DNA of 64,000 nucleotides, taken from positions 186,001 to 250,000 of the forward strand of contig JAEZCA010000035.1 of the NCBI GenBank assembly GCA_023412665.1, written 5' to 3'. Source of the stretch: Bacillota bacterium. Its GTDB lineage: Bacteria; Bacillota; Clostridia; Acetivibrionales; DTU013. Positions 1-8,316 of the stretch are shown here, one piece after another. Made by a program: the position numbers and the translations under genes. Under the pieces are notes generated by a model. It had not been told where the DNA came from, ran no database searches, and worked only from the letters and a program-made list of their open reading frames with translations. How positions within the stretch are numbered: position 1 is the stretch's first letter; every line of letters starts with the position of its first letter.

Positions 1-578
1 GTGCCGTTTCCAACTATCCTGACGCGGTCAGTCCTGTTCATCAGCTCAACCAGGCCGTTCATTGCCCTTGACATTTTTGAGTAGTCCAGATTACATACAT
101 TAAAATAGAGATCCTCAAAAGCCTCCGTGGACATTTCAGCCATTTGAGCCATCGCACTGTTGGGATACCTCAGTATCACCCATTTGGTATGCTCCACACG
201 CTGCTCGGAATGCACGGGCTTGTTGAAAAGAGTGCTGTAAAGCTTCATCTTGTCTTCGGGAACATCCCCGAGCTCATTGGAATTATCGGCATACCTTATT
301 CCTATATAGGCATCCATTTCTTTCATCCTGTCAAGCTCGAAACGGGCCATGAGCCTGATTTGTTCTTCAGTACAGCTCATAAGCTGCGCCCGCAGGATCT
401 CATCATTTTTTACTGTGACAAACGGCAGTCCTCCGGCATTGTATACTTCCTTTACCAATGCCTTCGTCAGCGGCAGCTCATACCCTTTTGTCTCTATTAG
501 TACTTTTTCTCCCGGTTTTACACCGCAGGAGTAATTAACAAGATTTTTTGCCAATGTTGCTATTCTCGGATCGACCAT
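1..578 (-). CDS. M29-family aminopeptidase, N-terminal part (runs off the window)
   Basis: Reading the minus strand from an ATG at 578 gives an uninterrupted frame to the window edge, beginning MVDPRIATLAKNLVNYS and containing a TEAFEDLYFNVCNLDYSKM-type stretch typical of M29 (AmpS/thermophilic aminopeptidase) enzymes. These are cytosolic metal-dependent aminopeptidases of about 370-410 residues that remove N-terminal amino acids from peptides. Only about 192 residues are visible, so the C-terminal metal ligands lie outside the window and cannot be checked. An AGGAAG Shine-Dalgarno site sits about 6 bases before the start. The gene follows oligoendopeptidase F in the same direction, separated by a palindromic repeat, so a peptide-degradation pair is plausible. 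Confidence 0.8.
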   Translation of the reverse strand, partial: MVDPRIATLAKNLVNYSCGVKPGEKVLIETKGYELPLTKALVKEVYNAGGLPFVTVKNDEILRAQLMSCTEEQIRLMARFELDRMKEMDAYIGIRYADNSNELGDVPEDKMKLYSTLFNKPVHSEQRVEHTKWVILRYPNSAMAQMAEMSTEAFEDLYFNVCNLDYSKMSRAMNGLVELMNRTDRVRIVGNG

Positions 579-607
579 TGTTATCTTCCTTTCTTCATCT
601 AGTGTCG

Positions 608-735
608 TTACAGTTTCAAAATGGAACATTCTTCATCCGCCGTAGCACATCCCCTTGCAGAGGAGTGTCTTTTACAGCTTCAAAATGGACATTCCTCATC
701 CGCCGCAGCAAATCCCCTTGCTGAGGAGTGTCCCC
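608..735. repeat. Tandem pair of about 64-bp palindromic repeats
   Basis: Two near-identical units, 608-671 and 672-735, lie head to tail between pepF and the M29 gene. Unit 2 contains an inverted repeat, 687-698 against 722-733, with one G-T mismatch in 12 pairs; unit 1 has a more degenerate form. The second unit ends exactly at the pepF stop codon. This resembles a REP/MITE-like palindrome. It may also fold in the pepF 3' transcript, but there is no clear T-run. Confidence 0.7.
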
Positions 736-2538
736 TTACCTTATTTCCTCTTCCAGTTCATCCAATATCCTTCCGAAGGTTTTTAGCGCATCCTCCACAG
801 GCTCAGGCTTCGTAAGGTCGACACCTGCTTTTTTCAGCAGCTCCAGCGGATAATTGGAGCCTCCGCTTCTGAGAAATTCGGTATAGCGGTCTACCGCAGG
901 AACCCCTTCTTTGAGGATCTGCTGTGATAAGGATGCAGCCGCCGAGATACCGGTGGCATATTTATAAACATAAAAGCTGGAATAGAAATGCGGTATACGC
1001 GCCCATTCCATGTCGATATCCTCATCGATCACGACCTCGGGCTGGAAATACTTCTCGTTGAGTCCGCGGTAAATCCTGCAGAACTCCTGCGCGTTCAGTG
1101 CCTCCCCGCTCTCGATCATGCTGTGGGTGAGCTTTTCAAATTCAGCGAACATTGTCTGTCTGAACAGTGTTCCCCTGAATTCCTCAAGGTAATGGTTCAG
1201 CAGATAGGCACGTTCCTTCCTGTCCTGCGTGACAGAAAGAAGGTAATCTATCAGCAGCGACTCATTAACTGTTGAAGCCACCTCGGCAACAAATATCTTA
1301 TATTCGGAGTAAATATACGGCTGAGTCTGATTCGTGTAGTAGGAATGGAGAGCGTGTCCCATTTCGTGAGCAATAGTGAACACATCATTTATGGTACCCT
1401 GATAATTCAGCAATACATAAGGATGTGTCAGGTGCGTCCCCCATGAATATGCTCCGCTGGTCTTGCCCTGGTTCTCAAAAACATCGATCCAGCCTGAAGC
1501 AAATGCGTTTTCAAGGTCGGTGATATAGCAGCAACCAAGCGGAGCAAGACCCTTCTTGACCATATCCAGAGCCTGCTCGTATCCGATTTGTCTGGGAGGC
1601 TCCTCAACAATAGGCACATACAGGTCATACATATGCAGTTCGTCGAGCTTAAGAGCTTTTTTACGGAGCCTCAGATACCTGTGCAGCAGCGGGAGGTTCC
1701 TGTTTACCGTATCGATCAGATTGTCATATACACTGACATTTACATTGTCATTATCAAGCGATGCGCTCAGGCTCGAATCATATTTTCTGACAGTTGCATA
1801 GAACCTGTTCTTTTTTATATTATTGTTCAGTGATGAGGCCAATGTGTTTTTCATTGAGCTGTATGAGCGGTAAAGGGTATGGAAGGCATCCTCTCTGACT
1901 CTTCTGCCCCTTGATTCCAGGAACTTAATATAGCGGCCCTTTGTGACCTCGACTTCATCACCGCTCTCATCCCTGATCGTTCCGAACTTGATGTCGGCAT
2001 TGTTGAACATCGTAAATATATCCGAGGGAGCCTCCGCGATTTCGGCAGAAAGCGCCAGCAGCTCCTCTTCCCTGTCGGAAAGGATATGCTGCTTCTGGCG
2101 CAATATTTCATTGAAATAATGCCTGTAAAGCGACAGTCCCTCCACTTCGTCCATGCTCTTTTTCAAAAACGCCTCATCTATTGATATTATCTCAGGCACG
2201 ATAAATGATACGGAGGCATATACCTCTGTGCTCAGAGCCATAGCTCTGTCAGTCAGCGCCTGATATTTGGATTCGGCATTGTTCTCATCACGCCTCATCC
2301 TTGCATATACAAAGACCTTGTCATTCAAAGCCAGCATTTCATCACTAAGCTTCAGGCACTCCAGAAGCGTTTGCATATCTCCGGCCAGCTTGCCTTTGTA
2401 ACCGGCCATCCTGCCCGCCAGCTCCCGGACATTTTTAAAATCCTCCTCCCAGGCAGCATCGCTTGGGTAGATATCTTCAAGCTTCCATTTGTATTTAGCC
2501 TCGATCTCATCTCTTGCCGGAAGTTTATTATTTGCCAT
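736..2538 (-). CDS. pepF: Oligoendopeptidase F (M3B metallopeptidase)
   Basis: The 600-residue protein has the length and sequence of PepF, a cytosolic zinc endopeptidase that cuts short oligopeptides. The zinc motif HEMGH is at residues 391-395, and the downstream glutamate ligand lies in the EVASTVNES segment about 22-25 residues later. The N-terminal helical half (about 1-340) is the PepF substrate-channel region. The start is set by a strong AAGGAAAGGTGATC Shine-Dalgarno sequence just before ATG. It is followed by the M29 aminopeptidase on the same strand, which would further trim its products. No defects are visible. Confidence 0.95.
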   Translation of the reverse strand: MANNKLPARDEIEAKYKWKLEDIYPSDAAWEEDFKNVRELAGRMAGYKGKLAGDMQTLLECLKLSDEMLALNDKVFVYARMRRDENNAESKYQALTDRAMALSTEVYASVSFIVPEIISIDEAFLKKSMDEVEGLSLYRHYFNEILRQKQHILSDREEELLALSAEIAEAPSDIFTMFNNADIKFGTIRDESGDEVEVTKGRYIKFLESRGRRVREDAFHTLYRSYSSMKNTLASSLNNNIKKNRFYATVRKYDSSLSASLDNDNVNVSVYDNLIDTVNRNLPLLHRYLRLRKKALKLDELHMYDLYVPIVEEPPRQIGYEQALDMVKKGLAPLGCCYITDLENAFASGWIDVFENQGKTSGAYSWGTHLTHPYVLLNYQGTINDVFTIAHEMGHALHSYYTNQTQPYIYSEYKIFVAEVASTVNESLLIDYLLSVTQDRKERAYLLNHYLEEFRGTLFRQTMFAEFEKLTHSMIESGEALNAQEFCRIYRGLNEKYFQPEVVIDEDIDMEWARIPHFYSSFYVYKYATGISAAASLSQQILKEGVPAVDRYTEFLRSGGSNYPLELLKKAGVDLTKPEPVEDALKTFGRILDELEEEIR

Positions 2539-3018
2539 ATGATCACCTTTCCTTGTTTATCTCTGTGCTTCAGGCAGAAGAAACATATATTATCCGCCAA
2601 AGCCGATTTTTCCCTTTATCTATTATACCCTCCGGCAATTGATTTTACCAGTATTTATGTATTGTCGTCATCCCCTTCTTAGCAGCATCTTTCCCAGCAG
2701 GATATGAAATGCAAAAGTAAATTCCACCCTTCAATCGGGAATAAATTTTCAAAGGACAGCAGTTTTGATTTTCCAAGGCTACGGTGTGCAAAAAATCAAA
2801 TCTTCCGGGCTTAGCGCATCGAAAGAAAATATCTGAAAAGCAAATTGGTACCTGCCATCAAGCGTTTTTCAGCCCGAAGGCTGAAAATACGTAAAGAAGT
2901 GGGACGGGGCCCCATTGTTCACCTCATTACATGCATTGTCGATGACTTTGTCGATGCAGCTTTACTTGCAGCACTCAACTGTCCCGCAGGCCTTAATTTC
3001 TGCGGATAGTAAATCCTC
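2539..3018. other. Gene-free spacer between pepF and nagB
   Basis: About 480 bases without a credible reading frame separate the two divergent genes. It contains a perfect 9-bp hairpin with a CGAA loop (2866-2874 with 2879-2887) not followed by a T-run, and a short direct repeat GTCGATG near 2940-2955. I recognise no riboswitch or RNA family here. Confidence 0.6.
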
Positions 3019-3048
3019 TTGACATCTGCATGCAATAATACATAAAAT
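3019..3048 (+). promoter_or_regulatory. Probable sigma-A promoter of nagB
   Basis: TTGACA at 3019-3024 and TAAAAT at 3043-3048 are 18 bases apart, about 45 bases before the nagB start. A small TGCAATTTTTATTGCA-type inverted repeat lies in the leader (3064-3079) directly upstream of the ribosome binding site. Confidence 0.7.
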
Positions 3049-3091
3049 ATCTTTAGACTGTCATGCAATTTTTATTGCAAGGAGGGATTTT

Positions 3092-3907
3092 ATGGATATA
3101 ATTATAAGGGAAAATTATGATGAAGTGAGCAGATACGCCGCCGGGATCATTGCCGGACTGGTCAGGTCAAAGCCCGATTGTGTTCTTGGACTGGCCACAG
3201 GCGGCACACCTATAGGAACCTACAAGGAGCTTATCAGGATGCACAGGGATGAAGGCCTGGACTTTTCCAATGTCAGGACCTTCAATCTGGATGAGTATCT
3301 CGGCATAGGGCTGGAGCTGTCCAAGCCGTACAATGAGGATCAGAGCTATGCCAGGTTTATGTATGAGGAGCTTTTCAAAAATATAAATATCAAAAAGGAA
3401 AACACTCACGTTCCCGATGGCAAAACCAAGGATCCGGATAAATTCTGCAAATGGTATGAGGATGAGATCAAAAGGGCAGGCGGCATCGACCTGCAGCTGC
3501 TGGGCATAGGCGGCGACGGCCATTGGGCATTTAACGAACCCGGTTCCTCACTGGCATCCAGGACAAGGGTCCAGGCATTGACAAAGCAGACCCTTGACGA
3601 CAATTATGAGCTGTTTTACAAGAATGCCGGCGTTACAAGAGAGGATATGCCTCATTTCGCACTTACAATGGGCATCGGCACGATCCTCGAATCAAGAAGC
3701 ATCATGATGCTGGCCAATGGCTCAAAAAAGGCCAGTGTAGTGGCTAAGGCTCTCGAAGGGCCGGTTACCTCGCAGATCACCTCCTCCGCTATCCAGCTTC
3801 ATAGCGGCGGGATCATCGTCGTACTGGACAAGGCCGCAGCATCCGGGCTTGCTCATGCAGATCACTATATACATGTGGAAAATCTTAAGAAGAAATATTA
3901 CATTTAG
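3092..3907 (+). CDS. nagB: Glucosamine-6-phosphate deaminase
   Basis: The 271-residue protein converts glucosamine 6-phosphate to fructose 6-phosphate and ammonia, the last step of amino-sugar catabolism in the cytosol. It carries the nucleotide-like LATGGTP loop near residue 35, NLDEY (Asp67) and the GDGHWAFNEPGSSL signature with Asp142, His144 and Glu149. The usual family motif is DGHIAFNEP; the Trp after His is a mild variant. GGAGGG precedes the ATG. The gene stands alone without nagA or a PTS gene nearby, and a bidirectional terminator follows. Confidence 0.95.
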   Translation: MDIIIRENYDEVSRYAAGIIAGLVRSKPDCVLGLATGGTPIGTYKELIRMHRDEGLDFSNVRTFNLDEYLGIGLELSKPYNEDQSYARFMYEELFKNINIKKENTHVPDGKTKDPDKFCKWYEDEIKRAGGIDLQLLGIGGDGHWAFNEPGSSLASRTRVQALTKQTLDDNYELFYKNAGVTREDMPHFALTMGIGTILESRSIMMLANGSKKASVVAKALEGPVTSQITSSAIQLHSGGIIVVLDKAAASGLAHADHYIHVENLKKKYYI

Positions 3908-3994
3908 TTGAATTTTCCGTCAGTTTGATGGCAATTAGTATGTTGTATTGGTAAATCCGCCAGCTGCATGGACAAAATAACAAACACATAAAAT

Positions 3995-4036
3995 AAAGGC
4001 TTCATACAAGAGCAACCCTGTATGAGGCCTTTTATT
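3995..4036. terminator. Bidirectional terminator between nagB and the surface protein gene
   Basis: A 14-bp stem (3995-4008 with 4019-4032, one wobble pair) with a 10-base loop is flanked by A-rich and T-rich runs on the two sides, so it can end transcription from both convergent genes. Confidence 0.85.
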
Positions 4037-4086
4037 TGCAGTTTACTAGTGCCGATTAATCCCGGTTTAGCATCTGATCCGGCTGA

Positions 4087-7000
4087 TCACTGTTCATCCA
4101 TCGGCTCACTCTTTGTCAGCGCCCTGTACACGAACACCGCCGCCTGGGCCCTTGTCGCGGCATATTTAGGTCCGACAGTATTGCCCTGCAGTCCCTCGAT
4201 TATGCCTTCACCCACTAGCGTAGCCATGCTTGATACAGCATATGGAGATATTTGATCCTTGTCTATGAATTTTTCAAGCACCGAATTGTCGTGCACCACA
4301 TATCTCCTTCCTGAGGCTTCCAATGCCTTAAAAATCATCAGTGAGATATCCTCTCTGGTTATAGGAGAATCAGGATAGAACCTGTTATTAGCATCCCCTG
4401 ATATGACGCCAAGGTTTTCAGCGATCATGACCTCCCTGTAATACCACTTGTTCGATTTCACATCTGCCATACTTCCTACAGGCGCAGTTTCAAGCTTGAA
4501 TGCCCTTACGACCACGGCTGTGAACTCTGCTCTGGTTATGACATTACCGGGCTTGAACAACGTATCTGTGACTCCTTTGAGTATTCCCATGCCTGCCATA
4601 CTCTCTATAGCATCTTCTGCCCACGGCACACCCCCCGTATCTGTAAAGCGCGCTCCTGCCGGGGTCTTTACGCTCACTTCAATACTTTCCGATTTGCCTA
4701 CGTTATTATATGATACAATCTTATAATAGTAATTTATCCCTCCACGTACGCTGTTATCAAAAAATGAAGTCGCATTTTTGCCCAATTCGGCCACCGGCGA
4801 ATATAGTCTTCCGTTCACACGGCTGCGCATAACTATAAACCCATCCTCAGTATCTGAATTATCCTTCCAGGTTAATTTGACCTGTGATGCTGCTGTTGCT
4901 ATGACAGTTACATCCGAAGGTACAGTCGGCAATGCAGTAGTTACTAGTATCTCATCACTGACTGAATCAGCATTACCTGTTTCACTGTATGCCCTGACCC
5001 TAAAATAATATCTGGCGTATTTATTAAGTCCGGATACTGTATACGACTTTTTGTCGCGTGAAAGCCAGTTTAGTATCTCCCATTCACCGCTTTCCCCGGT
5101 CTTCTGCTCCACAACAAATCCGGTCTCATTATCTGATGTGTCAGTCCATTGCAGTAATATCTGACTCTCAGAAATATAAGTATAGCGAAGGTCGGCAGGC
5201 GGCTTTATTATTCCCACTCCAATCGTTGCAGTATTGGAATATGCAGAAAGAACACTGCCTGATCCTGTGTATGCTCTTACGCGGTAACTATACTCAACTC
5301 CTTTCTCTATGTTAGTGTCATTGAACGTTGTAATATTTTTACCAACAGTCGCATAAAGGACATAATGACTTGTTTCCTGAATCATTCTCCATATTTCAAA
5401 CCCTGTCTCATCTGTTGAATTATCTTCCCAATATAGATCGATAGTTGAATCTTTATTTACCGAAATCGCAAGATCAGTTGGTGCATGAAGATAGTAGTTG
5501 TTAACTGTAAGTACGTTTGAATACAGAGATTCATTTGTTTGAGTCCTTGCCTTTACCCTATACGAATAATCTGCACCCGGTACTAGTCCGGTACTATCGT
5601 ACCAGCCACGAGTATACGGACCTACAGTTGTAAGCGCACTGAAACTTCCGTTAGACATTTTCCTCTCAATAATAATATCAGCTTCGCCTATGTTACCCGA
5701 CCACGTAAGATATATTAAGTTGTTGGAGGATGCATCTCCCTGTAAAGTAATGTTGCCCAGCAAGGTGTAGGCTCCGATGCCTATTTCATTATTGGGATAG
5801 GGTATTCCGGCCGAGCCCGTACCCAGTGATTTTCTGACTCTGTAAAAATATCTTGTGTTTGGCGACAGGCCTGTATCGCTATATTTTACGACCCCCGCCG
5901 CCGTCGTGCCTATGGGCTCCCATTTGCCCTCGGCCTCGATTTTTCTCTCGATGATGGTATTATAGTTCTCGGTTCCGGAAAAGCTCCAAGCCAGATCAAG
6001 CCTCGTGGAAGATACAGGCGTGACTCTCAGAATGGTCGGCGCAGCCGGATCCCAGGCATTTACCGTAATTTCATTGGTATATGAAGAATTGCCCATGACA
6101 TTGTATGAACGGATCCGATAGATGTATGATTCGCCGGAAACGACACTGGTATCCGTATATGTTACTGCATTAGTGCCGACAGTCGCTATTTCGGAAAATG
6201 CCATCGAGCCTTCATCAAATCTTTCTATTCTAAAGCCGCTTTCATTATTTGAATTATCCGTCCAGATAAGGGAAATGCCATCGGCTGAAGCTACATTTGC
6301 ACGAAGCAATGAAGGAGCAGGCGGTACAGCAGCGGTTATACCGGTATAGGCTGAGGATGAGTAGCTTCCCGAAGCATTGGCCGCATTGACCTTGTAATGG
6401 TAGGTGGTTCCCGGAACGAGACTGAACAGGTCGGTATACGAAGCCTGACTATTATTCAAAGTCACCAGCAGCGTGTAGGTACCGCTGTCCTTATCTCCGC
6501 CGGCTTTGCGCCATACCTGCAGCATACCTTCATTGCCGGAGGCATTTGTCCATGACAGGTCTATACGTCCGTTTGTTACGATATTTGCAGTCAGATTGGA
6601 GGGTGAAGCCAGATTGCTGACATACTCGGTAATATTACTCACACCGGTATAGCCGCTTCCGCTTTTGGCACTCAGCCTGTATCTGTATTTGCCGCCTACA
6701 GTGACGGTACTTGTCGCTTGATTGCCGGACAGTGTTGATGATATGGTCGTCCAGTTGTCGTCCCATTTTGATAAAGCATCATCCCATCTGGAGCTTTGCA
6801 GTTCGAACAGGCTGATATATTTATTATCGCTCCATGAAATTCTTACAGTGCTTTGGTTTATGTATTCGGCCGATATGAGGGGTGCTGAAACAGGCACTAC
6901 CGTAACCTGGTCAGAAGCTGCGGAGAATATTGGCTGCCCATCAACAAGCAACATGGATTTTATCGCAAAGTTAACAGGGTTCTGACCATCCATCCCTACC

Positions 7001-7674
7001 TGCGCCGATCCTGGCTCGTAATGCATGAACTCAATCGCCTGTCCCCCTTCATAACGACAAATTACACTGCTTTCGGCAATGGCAGAATGGTTCCAGGTCA
7101 GGTAAGCAGTCCAGGAATTTATATCATATTCAGCTTTCAGTCCGTATGGGCGTATCATTTCGGTGGTTCTGACACGTGCCTCATCTGTTCCGCCCTCAAT
7201 CAGCTGCGTTCCGGCTGCATCTGAATATGATTCGATCCAGTATCTGTATTCTGTATCAGGGATCAGATTATTATCGGTGAAGGATAATGGGTCCAATACA
7301 TTATTGACATCGATGGCTGCGATCTCTAATATAAAGTCACCGGCATTTCTATACAGCCGGTAGACCCTCGCATCGGGAACAGAAGACCACTCAAGCCTGA
7401 CCTTTGTATCGGTATCGGGGCTCAGCGTGTAGGCAACAAAACCAATATCACCCGTGCTACGGATTACTCGGGAATATTCAGCTGCGCCATTGACTACCCG
7501 TGAATATATCGTAAAAAGTACCATTATAACGAACAAAAAGATGAATACCTTCATAAAATTGCTTTTAGCCATTTTATTGGTATCAGTACTGTACTTAGCC
7601 GGTTTTATTTTTTCCGGGTCTTTAATATACAGGTACTTACTGTCTGAACTGTTTCGTCTGCTTTCACAACTCAT
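4087..7674 (-). CDS. Multi-FN3 surface protein with three C-terminal SLH domains
   Basis: The 1195-residue protein begins with a polar stretch and one hydrophobic segment (about residues 39-63), which fits an uncleaved signal anchor or signal peptide. About ten fibronectin type III-like modules follow, each with the typical hydrophobic-Trp core (for example IDLSWTN, ISLIWTDNSNNESGF, IDLYWEDNSTDETGF). The last 175 residues hold three S-layer homology motifs ending in TRAEFTAVVVRAF, TREDISLMIFKAL and TRAQAAVFVYRAL, which bind secondary wall polymer. The start chosen is the ATG preceded by GGAGGG; an upstream in-frame extension of 34 codons has no such site. No catalytic domain is visible, so an adhesive or structural role at the cell surface is likely. 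Confidence 0.85.
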   Translation of the reverse strand: MSCESRRNSSDSKYLYIKDPEKIKPAKYSTDTNKMAKSNFMKVFIFLFVIMVLFTIYSRVVNGAAEYSRVIRSTGDIGFVAYTLSPDTDTKVRLEWSSVPDARVYRLYRNAGDFILEIAAIDVNNVLDPLSFTDNNLIPDTEYRYWIESYSDAAGTQLIEGGTDEARVRTTEMIRPYGLKAEYDINSWTAYLTWNHSAIAESSVICRYEGGQAIEFMHYEPGSAQVGMDGQNPVNFAIKSMLLVDGQPIFSAASDQVTVVPVSAPLISAEYINQSTVRISWSDNKYISLFELQSSRWDDALSKWDDNWTTISSTLSGNQATSTVTVGGKYRYRLSAKSGSGYTGVSNITEYVSNLASPSNLTANIVTNGRIDLSWTNASGNEGMLQVWRKAGGDKDSGTYTLLVTLNNSQASYTDLFSLVPGTTYHYKVNAANASGSYSSSAYTGITAAVPPAPSLLRANVASADGISLIWTDNSNNESGFRIERFDEGSMAFSEIATVGTNAVTYTDTSVVSGESYIYRIRSYNVMGNSSYTNEITVNAWDPAAPTILRVTPVSSTRLDLAWSFSGTENYNTIIERKIEAEGKWEPIGTTAAGVVKYSDTGLSPNTRYFYRVRKSLGTGSAGIPYPNNEIGIGAYTLLGNITLQGDASSNNLIYLTWSGNIGEADIIIERKMSNGSFSALTTVGPYTRGWYDSTGLVPGADYSYRVKARTQTNESLYSNVLTVNNYYLHAPTDLAISVNKDSTIDLYWEDNSTDETGFEIWRMIQETSHYVLYATVGKNITTFNDTNIEKGVEYSYRVRAYTGSGSVLSAYSNTATIGVGIIKPPADLRYTYISESQILLQWTDTSDNETGFVVEQKTGESGEWEILNWLSRDKKSYTVSGLNKYARYYFRVRAYSETGNADSVSDEILVTTALPTVPSDVTVIATAASQVKLTWKDNSDTEDGFIVMRSRVNGRLYSPVAELGKNATSFFDNSVRGGINYYYKIVSYNNVGKSESIEVSVKTPAGARFTDTGGVPWAEDAIESMAGMGILKGVTDTLFKPGNVITRAEFTAVVVRAFKLETAPVGSMADVKSNKWYYREVMIAENLGVISGDANNRFYPDSPITREDISLMIFKALEASGRRYVVHDNSVLEKFIDKDQISPYAVSSMATLVGEGIIEGLQGNTVGPKYAATRAQAAVFVYRALTKSEPMDEQ

Positions 7675-7849
7675 GATAACCCTCCAAAAGCATATTCCAG
7701 TATGTTTATCGGCATATTGCCGCACTATGTTTATAACGCATCGTTCAAAGAAAAATTTTCGCCATAGGAAAATCACAGAGCCTGTTCATCACCAACATTT
7801 TATCAATGCTCAGTACCGTGAATTACCGCTATCTGCCATTTTTATAGGC

Positions 7850-7878
7850 TTGACATCACAGCCAAATAATTGTACAAT
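7850..7878 (+). promoter_or_regulatory. Promoter of tRNA-Arg
   Basis: TTGACA at 7850-7855 and TACAAT at 7873-7878 are separated by 17 bases and end about 18 bases before the mature tRNA. Confidence 0.8.
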
Positions 7879-7896
7879 TATATTCCGTTGATACAT

Positions 7897-7973
7897 GCGC
7901 CCGTAGCTCAGCAGGATAGAGCGTCGGTTTCCTAAACCGCAGGCCGGACGTTCGAATCGTCTCGGGCGCACCA
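7897..7973 (+). tRNA. tRNA-Arg (anticodon CCT)
   Basis: The sequence folds into a complete cloverleaf: acceptor GCGCCCG/CGGGCGC (7897-7903 with 7963-7969), D arm GCTC/GAGC, anticodon loop TTCCTAA with CCT at 7931-7933, T arm with TTCGAAT loop, and encoded CCA at 7971-7973. It reads AGG codons. Confidence 0.95.
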
Positions 7974-8014
7974 ACAGCCTCAAGCCTTTCAGGGTTTAAG
8001 GCTGTTTTATTTTC
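7973..8014 (+). terminator. Terminator of tRNA-Arg
   Basis: CAGCCT (7975-7980) pairs with AGGCTG (7999-8004), with additional inner pairing, followed by TTTTATTTT. Confidence 0.8.
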
Positions 8015-8117
8015 TGTCAGGCATCGGCTTCTGCCGACTATTTGACTAATCAAATGCACTATTAATTTATTTGCTCATACTTGAATATAGTCAATAATAA
8101 CTAACCTAATTCCGAAC

Positions 8118-8280
8118 TTATGTTACCTCTACATCTGGGAGCGATGCTCTGACCTTATCTATTAACGGGGTTCCTTTTCCTGATGTGCCTCTATAGTCGT
8201 CTAATGTTCCTCTAAGCATAGACATTGGAGATATAATAGTACCCGCCACCTGTAGAGGTGTGGGACATCTGCTGCCTCGT
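8118..8280 (-). pseudogene. Decayed duplicate of the 3' end of the adjacent LRR gene
   Basis: On the minus strand the frame reads a short TIISPMSML leucine-rich-repeat stretch and then DKVRASLPDVEVT before a stop at 8118. The neighbouring larger LRR pseudogene ends in nearly the same way (DKARALLPDVEVISR), and the DNA at 8116-8164 closely matches 8325-8371. It is therefore a remnant of a second LRR copy whose middle has been lost. No start is present. Confidence 0.6.
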
Positions 8281-8316
8281 TATAAGATAGTCACATGACA
8301 TTATCCATTACCTTTG

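Noticed and set aside
2539..3090. A glmS-type ribozyme or other riboswitch before nagB
   Set aside because: No conserved core could be matched; only a promoter and small hairpins are visible.
7973..8060. Short palindromes TCGGCttctGCCGA and ATTTGActaaTCAAAT after the tRNA terminator
   Set aside because: Too short and isolated to call an operator or terminator.
7897..8110. tRNA-Arg as an attachment site of an integrated element covering the accessory patch
   Set aside because: No integrase gene and no second copy of the tRNA 3' end were found downstream within the window.
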